In this document: positions 12,096 to 21,799 of the stretch, piece by piece
How positions within the stretch are numbered: position 1 is the stretch's first letter
How the letters are laid out: each line of letters opens with the position of its first letter
Assembly (NCBI GenBank): GCA_963556695.1
Contig: CAUWAG010000004.1
Span: forward strand, 4,092,001-4,156,000
Source of the DNA: Anthostomella pinea
Lineage: Eukaryota > Ascomycota > Sordariomycetes > Xylariales > Xylariaceae
DNA: 64,000 nt
Direction: 5' to 3'
The notes under the pieces: model-generated
The model's input: only the letters and a program-made list of their open reading frames with translations
Database searches by the model: none
What the model was told of the DNA's origin: nothing
Position numbers and translations under genes: made by a program

Positions 12096-14555
12096 AAAGG
12101 GGGTGGTGATACGAACTTGTTTTGGGGGGTCTGATTGGTGTTGCTGTAACTGCGAGGGGTCGTGTGTGGGATGGTAATGACGACGATGCGAGTTGGTGAG
12201 ATGCATGGGTTTGTATGCTATCAGAGAGGCTCACCATGGGGTAGACTGCGGCGGCTGTAATGTCGTAGGTGTCCAGATTCGTGGGTACGGGACGTGGTAA
12301 AGGGGACACGGCGTTGGTTACGGTATCCTGTTGCATGGCTTGGGGGGACAGGCGGCTTCGGAACACGGAACTGATAGACAATTGCATACCTACCTACCTA
12401 ACTTATAGATATAATTATACAGCCCGCGCAATAAATTGTATTCCATAATGAGTCGGGTGTTTGTCCGTATAGTCGGGCGTAGACACATCCAGAATGATAT
12501 ATATTGAGGACGTTACATGCCAGGTGTTGTCGACACGAATTGGTCTTTTCCTTCTTTCGTCGGCTGTGGTCGGGTTTTCTTGCTCACCGGAATATAATCA
12601 TGAAATAGGGGCTTCACAGGAGGCTTACGAGCTGCCTTTTACACGAGTTGCCTTGAATTCGGAGCCCTCAAGGCCTCAATGTGTCGTGGCCGGTTATTTC
12701 ATGCAGATGGGTTGAACATCTTTTCTAATGCTGCCCATTTTGCGCAGTAACATGTGGTGAATGGGGCAGTCTTGACTCGGTATTCTGACGTGCTTGGATG
12801 GAGCTCTGTCTTTGTATTTATCGTTGAAAGCTTGGTCTATGTGGACTTGCTGCACTGGATGCTTAGAAGTCTCCGTCCCAGAACCCCCATGTCAACATGA
12901 GGCTGGGGCATTTTGGAATAAGCACGCTGGGATAGGTATCAAGAGCAACGTGGTAATTTAGAATCACTAAGTTCCAGGTTCCTGCTTCCACCAGTTGAAC
13001 TTTGGAATTTACAGAGAGGCCTTTGAGGGACCGCTGTATATATTCATCCCTTGGCTCGGAGTCAGCTTAAGGATAAGCCATCCCCGACCCCTACAGCCCC
13101 TTAAGGTGTTCCGCTTTTTAGACTCAGGGCCTAGTTCATCAGCTTACCTGGATGTAAATCATGAATAATGCACAGTTCAAGGGTATCTACTCCTGTCATC
13201 CTATGTTGTAGTCCGCTGACGTGGTCAAGACTACCTGACATGGCTGGCATGCAGCCCCATGCTGTGATGCAATGAGTCAAGGAATACAATAGCAAATTCA
13301 AGAGCCCATTCCATACTCTTCATCACGTCCCATCCACCATCTGTCGACACAAATTACTGCCTTTCCCACCCATGGTTTACACGGGCCATCAAAGCATATA
13401 GTCGCCGATTTGAGTTCGATGCTTCGTCGTCGTGGTCCACGTTTATGGGTCGGTGAATTAATTCCTTGATTAATGGATCAGATCACGGACCCTAGAAACA
13501 CCATGACAATATTTATATTATAGGTTCCTTGTTTGCATCGCGGCTGTGTACGAAACGGCGTGTATTTCTTTTGTCTTTTCTCCCTTGGGCCACCCTGGCT
13601 CCCCCCGGCCCGCCCCTTTCTGGACAGACACCCTTCTGGCTTATCCCTCCTGCATTCGACCTCCCGTCACTCTGGCTAAGGTTGGTCTTTTCCTTTCGCC
13701 TAAGGCTCAATAGAAGTCTAACGTATTTCAACATCAGCTTTCCGCTTTCCATCGGAACATAGACGAACATGAGTGCTGAACATGCTTGCAAGCCCCCTTT
13801 CCCGCAGCATTCCCAACTATCCAAGCACCCTCGAGGTTCCAACGGCAGAACGCCATCAATGTAAAAGGCTAACCAGTGCAGCACCATCTCTGGCAAACCC
13901 CCGCAAGCCAGGCTAAACTGATAAATAACCACTTCTAGCAAAATTAAGTCAGATTTGTTTAAGCAAAGAGCAAGCTTCACCTTGCCTCCTGATCCCACCC
14001 CCTCCACCCCCCAAAAATGAATGGCCGGCCTTACGGAGCGCATGCTAGAACGATACTCACCTCGAACCCTCCTGCCTGCAAGAACACATACGTAGCCAGC
14101 TAGAATAACGTCAAGCTCGATGTGGCGGTCAACTGCCGACACTCGACCCTCGTCCGCCGTGATAGCAATACGGGGCACAAAATCCGATGAATCATTCCAC
14201 GGACATGTACCACACTCATTTAACCGCCGGGCTAACGAACAGTTCATATGATAAGCTAACCCGTAACTCATGTTCTATAATCCTACAAGTGGTGATACAG
14301 TACATGACTCGCATGGTTGATCGCCGCAGCATGGTGCGCCAAAATGCCTGTCGGGACGTGTATATATACATCAAGAAGTTTGTACATGGGTCATGAAATG
14401 TGCTCGAGACACTGTTCCGATAACTTTTCATGACCTGTTCTTCTGCCGGCCAGACGTATCTTACACACGACCTTATATACAACAGGTACACAAATATGTA
14501 CAGACTCAAGTTCTCCCCTTGGATCCGAGACTGCCAACCCAACTTCTGGACGAAG
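12096..14555. other. Long convergent spacer
   Basis: About 2.5 kb between the converging HHE and PPR genes. Apart from one doubtful leftward open frame (13513-14271) I see no gene, RNA or repeat. Confidence 0.5.
13513..14271 (-). CDS. Doubtful 252-residue open frame
   Basis: An ATG-started frame of 252 codons lies in a gene-free spacer. The translation is rich in Cys, Gly and Leu, shows no recognisable domain and has the uneven look of non-coding DNA. Its C-terminal third is basic (GGPGGARVAQGRKDKRNTRR). It could be a fast-evolving small gene or a chance frame; I favour the latter. Confidence 0.2.
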   Translation of the reverse strand: MSYGLAYHMNCSLARRLNECGTCPWNDSSDFVPRIAITADEGRVSAVDRHIELDVILAGYVCVLAGRRVRGEYRSSMRSVRPAIHFWGVEGVGSGGKVKLALCLNKSDLILLEVVIYQFSLACGGLPEMVLHWLAFYIDGVLPLEPRGCLDSWECCGKGGLQACSALMFVYVPMESGKLMLKYVRLLLSLRRKEKTNLSQSDGRSNAGGISQKGVCPERGGPGGARVAQGRKDKRNTRRFVHSRDANKEPII

Positions 14556-16991
14556 CTACTTTTCTTGGAGAGCATCTATGAAAACCAAGGGAAAGTCGCG
14601 ATCTGCAGGCGGCTCATCGAGACTTGGGGGTCCATTATCATCCCGGGCGTCAGTGGGAGCCCAAGGTCCACCAGGGAGTAACCTTACAGTCTTGGATGAA
14701 GAATCAATACGCCTTACATTGTGGGATAAAGAGGCAACACGCCTTACAGTCTTGGATGAAGAGGCAACACGTTTGACGGCAAGAGGTATGTCTACCGAAA
14801 GACTCTCCCTCATGGAACTGGTCATGACCGTCCCGTCCTTGATGTGTCTGTGGATTCTCTTATCCATGAAATAAGCCTCGTTGAGTTTGATGGCAAGGTC
14901 GACACTAGGCATCATTGTTCCGGCCTCGTCCAGGTATCTCGACATCATCTGTGTGGCGCTAATGCGGTCGGGATCGGAGAGGCGTAGGGCGGCCAATTCC
15001 GCACGTCCAAAGATGACGTCTTCCCAAGCCTTCAATAAAGCACGTTTGGCACTCAAGTCCCTTTCTTGTCGAAGAAGCGTCGTGAGTGCGTATCGCATCT
15101 TGGAGGTGGTCGACTTGGCGAGGACAGCGTATCGCCAGATGACTCTGAGCATGTTAGGCAAACGTTGGTGCCAAGCGACTCGGAATAGTTGGTGATACGT
15201 GACGGAATCTGGTTCCAGACGCGGCCACCGTGACAGTATCGTGTGCACCGCTGCGATTTTCTGCGGTATGGGCATCGAATGGGTGATCATCGTGTTGAGC
15301 GTGCAGGCATCGAGTCGCACGCGGCCGCTCTCATAGACAAAATCCAAGAGGGCATTGCTGACTCCCAGTTTGCCGTGGCTGCCAAATGCATGAATCATTT
15401 TGTTTAGGGTGACCGTGTCTAGCCACAGAGGACCGTACTTCTCATCCTGTTGCTGGATATAGCGTCGGACGTCGAAATCCGCAGGTATGGAATGTTCGAG
15501 GTCCACAACCGACTCCTGTCTGGCCATTGCACTACGGATGGATGGAAAACGGCCCAGTCCTTTCGCCCGCATCATTTGCATGACATGGTGCTTGATCTCG
15601 GGGTCGTGTATCATTCCCAAGAACGCAAGCCAGGCATGACCCTGTGGGGAGAAGTGCCTGCGAACCATCAATCTCAGCACACTGTTGAAACCGTCCAGAT
15701 CTCCAAATCTCGATGCACCAACAAGGAATATGGCGAACACTTCGGCGTCCAATGGCAGTTTTAGCAGCTCAGCCTGCTGAAAGATATCGCGGGCGGCAGA
15801 TCGAAAGGCCGGTCCCCTTGCCTGGATGAACCTGGAAGCTATTTTCAGTGCAGACACCGACATTGACGACCGAGAGTGCTCCGAAGTAAAGACGTCGACG
15901 AGCAAAGAAACGACCGTTGTCTGGTGATCTGGGGCCGTTGGGTAGAGTGGCTGGGCCAAGTGTGTGGGCAGCTGACCATACACGAGAGCGGCCACATACT
16001 TCTCGAACGATCTCTTGGTCCATTGAGCTGGGGGTGTTATGTCGTCGGCACGACGAGTCAATTCGTAAGGTCTGTATCGTGAAGGTTGGACAAGGCGTAC
16101 GGGCCGTTCGACAGAGTCTTTGTGTACCGTCATGGTCATGTCATCAACAGCGTCTTCGCCATCGCCATCGCCAAGCAGATTGACAGGGCCTTGACTGTCT
16201 CCAGAGCCTTTCAAGATATCCGATAGTGACAGCCTCAGTTTTTGGTCAAGGACTCTGACAGCGGTGAGTTTGCCTACAGCCCTAACAATGTCGAGTAGCG
16301 ACGTGCGCACCGAAAGCTCAGGGCCCGACAGACTGAAGATTAGAGAGCCGTCGTGCAGATCAGCTTCCTCCAAGCGGATCACGCAGTGGTTCTTCTGTTG
16401 TATCTGCCAGACGTTGGTGTCTAACCCCCAAAGGGCCTCGCGAGCTTTTGCCGCAGCGCCTCTGCCAATGACCACTTTAAAATCAAGTATCTCGCCGGAT
16501 TTGGGGGTGTGTCGCAACATGAATTGTAGGGTGGTCTGCCAGTCGTTCGGAGGTCTCGAGTTCGCTTCGTGAGCTTGGTCATGCAGATGTTGCCTTGTCG
16601 CACTGCGCCTGTGCTTGCGCTGGCTTTGGATCGACGCGCGCCTGCTGGGATATCGGACGGGCTGCTTGATGATGGCAGACTCGATGGGGCCGAGCTCGGA
16701 TCTCTGGCGGATGACTCGTCTAAGCATCGTTCTCCTCAATGACGAGGGTGAGGTGCTCGTCACGAGCCTGCCGTCCATGACTGCAGCTTCGTCCCCTTTG
16801 ATGAGCGCAAACTTTTCCAGAGGCGGACGACTGGGTCCTCCCGCGGGGACTTTGGTGACGGAGAGCCATCGTCTGGTATAGGGCTGCCCGAAAGGTAGCA
16901 AGTGGCGAGACTCCCTGGAAATCAGGGAGAGCTCTTTGACACGAGGCGTGTAGAGGTGAGCTCTCCATAGCGACTTGATTCCCAGGGACAT
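14556..16991 (-). CDS. PPR-like mitochondrial protein
   Basis: A single exon of 811 residues. The first 45 residues are basic and hydroxylated without acidic clusters (MSLGIKSLWRAHLYTPR...YTRRWLSV), a probable mitochondrial presequence. From about residue 395 onward there are degenerate pentatricopeptide-type helical pairs (VFAIFLVGASRFGDLDGFNS, VTLNKMIHAFGSHGKLGVSN, CTLNTMITHSMPIPQKIAAV, VTYHQLFRVAWHQRLPNMLR). Residues near 175-250 may form a small KH/GTP-like alpha-beta fold (FKVVIGRGAAAKAREALWG), which is my inference. Fungal proteins of this layout act in mitochondrial RNA expression, such as mRNA-specific translation or processing. The target is not predictable. The C-terminus carries three 10-residue tandem repeats (listed separately). 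Confidence 0.75.
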   Translation of the reverse strand: MSLGIKSLWRAHLYTPRVKELSLISRESRHLLPFGQPYTRRWLSVTKVPAGGPSRPPLEKFALIKGDEAAVMDGRLVTSTSPSSLRRTMLRRVIRQRSELGPIESAIIKQPVRYPSRRASIQSQRKHRRSATRQHLHDQAHEANSRPPNDWQTTLQFMLRHTPKSGEILDFKVVIGRGAAAKAREALWGLDTNVWQIQQKNHCVIRLEEADLHDGSLIFSLSGPELSVRTSLLDIVRAVGKLTAVRVLDQKLRLSLSDILKGSGDSQGPVNLLGDGDGEDAVDDMTMTVHKDSVERPVRLVQPSRYRPYELTRRADDITPPAQWTKRSFEKYVAALVYGQLPTHLAQPLYPTAPDHQTTVVSLLVDVFTSEHSRSSMSVSALKIASRFIQARGPAFRSAARDIFQQAELLKLPLDAEVFAIFLVGASRFGDLDGFNSVLRLMVRRHFSPQGHAWLAFLGMIHDPEIKHHVMQMMRAKGLGRFPSIRSAMARQESVVDLEHSIPADFDVRRYIQQQDEKYGPLWLDTVTLNKMIHAFGSHGKLGVSNALLDFVYESGRVRLDACTLNTMITHSMPIPQKIAAVHTILSRWPRLEPDSVTYHQLFRVAWHQRLPNMLRVIWRYAVLAKSTTSKMRYALTTLLRQERDLSAKRALLKAWEDVIFGRAELAALRLSDPDRISATQMMSRYLDEAGTMMPSVDLAIKLNEAYFMDKRIHRHIKDGTVMTSSMRESLSVDIPLAVKRVASSSKTVRRVASLSHNVRRIDSSSKTVRLLPGGPWAPTDARDDNGPPSLDEPPADRDFPLVFIDALQEK
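14683..14772 (-). repeat. Three 30-bp in-frame tandem repeats at the PPR gene 3' end
   Basis: Units 14683-14712, 14713-14742 and 14743-14772 are similar. On the coding strand they encode VKRVASSSKT, VRRVASLSHN and VRRIDSSSKT. Copies 1 and 3 are closest at DNA level, with copy 2 diverged. The Arg/Ser-rich unit resembles a basophilic-kinase motif, which is inference only. Confidence 0.85.
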
Positions 16992-17801
16992 GGGCTATAA
17001 GCTGGGCATCCTATGATGTCTGCGATGTTGCTAGATACCTTAACCAAGAACTCGGTACTCGTATATACGACGAGAACCAAAAATTCTGGGAGCTTACCTA
17101 ATCGATCGACCTAAGCTGGGCCAGCTGGGCCCGGGCGCAACCTCCTCCAGGGGAACGGTCGATTATAGGTAATCGATAATGGATAATCGGCAGCTCGGCG
17201 ATTCTCATCCGACCAGAACCTCACCTTGAGGTCCGGGCCATCCCGCATATCGGGCCGTGGACCTTATCATGCGGTTCCCGAGGTCCCGGCTTGGGAGGAA
17301 GTGCGGATGATCACACATCTATCTACTCAATCACGGGCAAAAAAGAGTCAGGGTGCACACAGGTCGCACTAATGCATTCCATCAGCATCTACCAGACCGC
17401 TGCGGCCCTAGGAAATCGTAGAATCGACCAGGCGTCTCTCGCGAGAACTCGTCAGCAAAGAAGACACTCCATACTGTCAGCTATCACCCGAGCGACTGTG
17501 CAACTCCCCGAGGGAAAGCCCCCGGAACGCATCATGACATCCTCTTAAGAGCCTGATAGCGGAAGTAGTCGATGTCTTGAGCCGGGGAGACCCTGCCTCA
17601 TCCGAGCGCTGCCCACCACTATCTCTCTAGTAATCCCACATGTTCCAAACAAACAAGACCTCTTCATTTGCCGTGTCGTAATCGTCTCTACCTGTCACTC
17701 GGGGGCTGTGCGGATTTGTCGGTCCATCCCAAAGCCAATGGTGAAATGTTCCAAGGACCCCATTTTGACACACCCCCGGGACACTCAATCCTCAGCGCCA
17801 A
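16992..17801. other. Intergenic region
   Basis: About 800 bases between the PPR gene start and the PP2C gene stop, both leftward. It contains the PPR promoter and the PP2C 3' region. A run of GATAATCG/ATCGATAA-type motifs lies near 17160-17185. No gene was seen. Confidence 0.5.
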
Positions 17802-19710
17802 TCAATCTTTGGATGTAGCTGCCGTCTCATGCTTCGTCTCGCTCTTCTCTTCACCCTTGAACGCCTCCGTCATCACTTCAGCTGGGGTATCTTTCTTGTT
17901 CGAATCACCGGTCTTTTCCTTGGACTCTTCTTCCTTCTTCGTTCCTCGAGGGGGTGGCGATGGGGCCCTGGGCGGCGCGCTCTTCTCGTCATTGGCCGGG
18001 GCGTTCTTCTCGACTTGGCTCGCCAAGTCCTTGTCTTCTTCGGAGTTGTCGAACATCTCGGTATCGTCCGAGTCGGTAAGAACCTCAGTACCATCTCCAA
18101 GGAATATAATGCGGCCTTTGTACCCACCGATGCCAAAGGTCTTGGAGGACTTGTTCTCCATATCGACATCATAGCCACTGTCGCTGTCATCGAAGTTGTG
18201 ATGAACGCCAGGTCCCCGGAACTCAGCTGAGGCACCAAAAGTCAGTTTCCTCCAGGAGACCCCGGCTCTAAGAACGCGTACCGTATTCGGGAGGGGCACA
18301 GGGACCATCGCCCTTGGCAACGCGGCTTGCAACCTCGTTGTACCATTCCTCCTTGGATTTGCCTCTGAGGAAGCCTATAACAATCATGGTCATGTTGTCG
18401 CAGCCAACACCGCCAGTCTCCGAGTTAGAAGCTAGACAGTTGTCCATCATGTTCTCGCAAATCTTGTCGAGGTCCTGTTTCGCAGCGATTCCTCTTCTAA
18501 CGAACTCGACGACCGCTTGCGAGGATTGACAATCCCAGATACCTGCAACGCTAATCAATGCTGTCCGTCTTGGCAGGCTACTGCCACATGAGGGGAAAAG
18601 GTCTTACCGTCACATGCGATGACCAAGAACTCATCGTCGTCGCTCAGCTCGTGCACGACAACATCGGGGTAGGCAGTGACTATTTGTTGTTCGGGTGCAA
18701 GCTCGGCACTCTTCTTGAACTCGAAGTCACCAATGGCTCGGGATAAAGCCAAGTTTCCATTGACCCGGCCAAAGTCTACAAACCCGCCGGCGGCGGTGAT
18801 TCGAGCCTTTTCGCCTATACCATAGAAATCTGACATTAGCCTAGCTATAACATGGAGTTTTGCTGCGGTGCGGACTAACCTTCGTTCTGAGGCTTGTGGT
18901 CGAACGAGAGAGGCTTGGCTCGGCCCTTCACTCCCAAGACACTGCGCGAGTCTCCCGCGTTCGCCTGCACGTCGGTTAAGTAAGTCATCTATTACAGGAG
19001 ATACGTTGTGGCAACATACAATGAATATCTTGCCGGCGTTGATCAAGCCGCAACAGGCAGTGCAACCCGATACTTCCTCCTCGTACTGGGGGTCTGGATG
19101 CAGGTCAGTCTCTGCTTGTAAGTCCAAGCTTCACGGATGCGCTGTTCCATTCCATACCGCTAAGTATTGCTCGGTCGGTCGCCAGGAAGGTGTCCTTGAG
19201 CGCCTGCTCATAGTTACCAGCCTTGAAGGTGTCCTGCTTCGTGAGAATGTCGGTCATGTGCTTTCCGGCAAATTGTGCCACCTTGTCTCCGCCGTGGCCG
19301 TCGTAGACACCGAAGAAAGAGAGTCGTGAAGGGTGTGCCTTCTCTTCGTCGCCCTTGGGGGTTAAGAGATCGAGGATGGTGGTGTGCGCGTCCTCCATGC
19401 TGATGCGCCATCCCTGCATAGCCGACACGCCATAGAGAAGTCGGTCATCTTGGGCCTGTTCGGACGTCTAGTAGATAGTGCATGTCAGCTATACCAGTTG
19501 TCTTGTGGACAGTGCAGGGCTGAAAATGTGCAATACGGGCTGGAGGATAGTGGGAAGGCTGGATGAGGTCATCAGGCACGCACTGGGCGACAGTGGAAGA
19601 AGGGATGGCCCAGAACGGCGCAACACAGTTGGAAGGAGAGAAGGAGGGAGTAAAGCAGGAAAAGGCGACCATACCTTGTCGATGACAGGCTCTGAAAGGG
19701 TTTGACCCAT
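17802..19710 (-). CDS. PP2C-family Ser/Thr phosphatase (Ptc2/Ptc3-like)
   Basis: Seven exons: 19710-19675, 19467-19158, 19093-19020, 18964-18880, 18814-18608, 18542-18282 and 18226-17802. They give 465 residues in one frame. The 36-nt first exon ([12 protein letters not shown]) is followed by a 207-nt intron. The metal-dependent phosphatase motifs are present in order: [63 protein letters not shown] and [11 protein letters not shown]. Gly2 in MGQTLS fits an N-myristoylation consensus. The tail after about residue 330 is acidic and disordered ([31 protein letters not shown]), as in fungal Ptc2/3. These enzymes dampen MAPK and DNA-checkpoint signalling, and the homology supports that role here. 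Conserved MGQTLSEPV fixes the start. Confidence 0.95.
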
Positions 19711-21799
19711 GGCGGAGCTGTCTGATAGTGAGCGGTGGGAGGGGTGGTGGTGTCGAGATGGGTATGTAGGAGGACAAGAGGGGCAGCAGTCTGGTCTGGT
19801 CTGGGTGCTGGATGCTGGATTGCCAATCGTGGAAATTTTTTAGTCGCCGCGGTGGGAGATGGCAGATGGGAGACAGCAGAGGGCAGAGGGAGTCAGAGTA
19901 GGTGTGTGTAGTGCTACCAATGGCAGCGCGGACAGAGGAACGAGCGGCGATTTGCTCACAGCAGTGCAAAGGGCTTGCTTGCAGTGTCGCGCAGGTCTGG
20001 GAGAGTCTGGAGTCAGTAGAGTCAGTGAGGGTACTGTGAAGGCGACAAGGTACAGGCTGTGACGATACACGAAATACACGTGCGGTGGGATAAGGGTTGC
20101 AGGCTGGAGTAATAGATAGTGGCAGACAGGCAGGATATCCTGGACACTGGCAGCACTGGACAGGCGGCGGGAGGCGGAGGGGAGGGCGGGAGGCGGGGTT
20201 CAATTGTGTCGAGCACCTGCACCTGCACAGCAGAAAACCCGCTGACATACCTTACCTTACGTAGGTGTCTTGAAGGTAGGGCAACTGGCAGACTGGTGCG
20301 CGATGCACTAATGCCGAATGGGATCAGGTACGTACCTTGGGCGCGTGTCTAGTCCTGCTATCAGATACCAGGTATGGTGGGTATATGATGTATTCGCTCA
20401 GAGGTACCGTAGGAATGGAGGGTTGGAGTGGTGGCGGGATGGATGCGAGAATCAGAAACCCCTCATCAGCTGTCGCGTGCGTGTTGGAGTGCCGTCGATG
20501 CTGCTGATATTGCGGAGAGGGCGCAGGGAACACCAGCAAATGCGGAGGCGGATGGAAGCACAACGATGCAGGACTCCAGGCCTGGCAGGCAGGAAAGGAC
20601 AGAGCTGTGCAGAGCTGTCTAGCAAATCTGACAATCTCAAAGACCCGGGCGAAACAATCCCACGTGATGCGAATCTTACGGTATTATCAACGAGACAGGC
20701 GAGAGCCGGGAGGCGAGACAGGTACCCGAGATGTCGCTGTGGGAACCTGAACTTGGAAGTGGAAATCCGATGCGGACAATGGGGAAACTGTCGCGCCTGT
20801 GCAGCGAATCAGCTGTCCCGACTGTTCCAAACAGACAGATGCGGGGCACGGGGTTAAGCAATAAACCAAGAAACAATAAGTTGCAGCTGGATATGTACGT
20901 ACATGCAGGTATGTACATAAGCAGTGGCCAACTCGGTGGCGGCTGTCCAATTCTGCACCAGTGTGTGCAAGAATTCCATTTCCCAATTCCCAAATTGAAC
21001 ATAGGCAGATGCAAAAGGCACATGCAGAAGAAACAAGACCTGCTTCCCTTTGGGCCCTACCACTCTCCCCAGCGCTGCCAGGTTATCATGCCGCCATGAA
21101 CGCTTCTACACAAGCCGATCCTCAAGGCAGCACTCATGGACTGGTCGAGACCTGTGATACGACACGCGGTTTGCCGCAAAGAGCTAAACCCGCCATGGCA
21201 GAGTGGGAAGCATACGTCCGAGATATTCCAAACACCCCGCGAGCCCCGTGGCTGAGTCGACCTCTAGATTGCTCTCTTGTGGCTCTTCGCTCTTCGCTCT
21301 TCTCTCGTCTCTTTCTCACACACGCAGCCTGTCGGTGCCTGTCTCGACCCTCCTGTCCTGGAGATCCACAGTGCACCGCTGAACCACCGCCTGACAGGAG
21401 GCACTCCTGCAAGGACGCTCCAACAGCCTGGAAGCGGTGAAGGCCAAGAACTAGCAGACTAGCCTCGGCCTGCTCCGATCCTGCAATTCGACCTGGTGCA
21501 GTACGCTCCAACAACAGCGGCCTTGCTTGCCATGAGGACTGGGGGCCAAAGGCCTGCTCGTCTCTGGGGAAACCAATGTTGTGAAGCAGCTCTCTCGTGT
21601 GTAACGGCCTCACTTATTATTAAGCTGATCGATGCTGTATCACGACAGGGCCTTCAAAGCTTGTAGCTCGATATTATAGTGTGAGTATTGCAAATGCTAC
21701 GAAGGCTGCCGAAATCCCAACTCCAGCCGAGATGCTCAATAAAGTTAAAACATTACAGAGATACGGTAGGTAGGTGTCTTTGCGCCAGCTCCAAGCTAT
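19711..21799. other. Upstream region of the PP2C gene
   Basis: About 2.1 kb lies between the PP2C start and the AXL2 stop. Its first 600 bases are strongly pyrimidine-rich on the PP2C sense strand, fitting a long leader or promoter. Several medium open frames here lack start codons or protein-like composition. No gene was recognised. Confidence 0.5.
20161..20198 (+). other. G-rich tract with G-quadruplex potential upstream of PP2C
   Basis: Repeated GGCGGGAGGCGGAGGGGAGGG-type runs of three to four Gs separated by one to three bases, on the strand opposite the PP2C sense strand and about 450 bases upstream of its start. G-quadruplex formation is an inference. Confidence 0.5.

Noticed and set aside
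19445..20248. 267-codon frame upstream of PP2C
   Set aside because: It overlaps PP2C intron 1 and the pyrimidine-rich leader. Its Pro/Ser/Leu/Cys bias follows from the base composition.
20318..20857. 179-codon rightward frame
   Set aside because: No domain, Arg/Cys/Trp-rich random look, in the PP2C upstream spacer.
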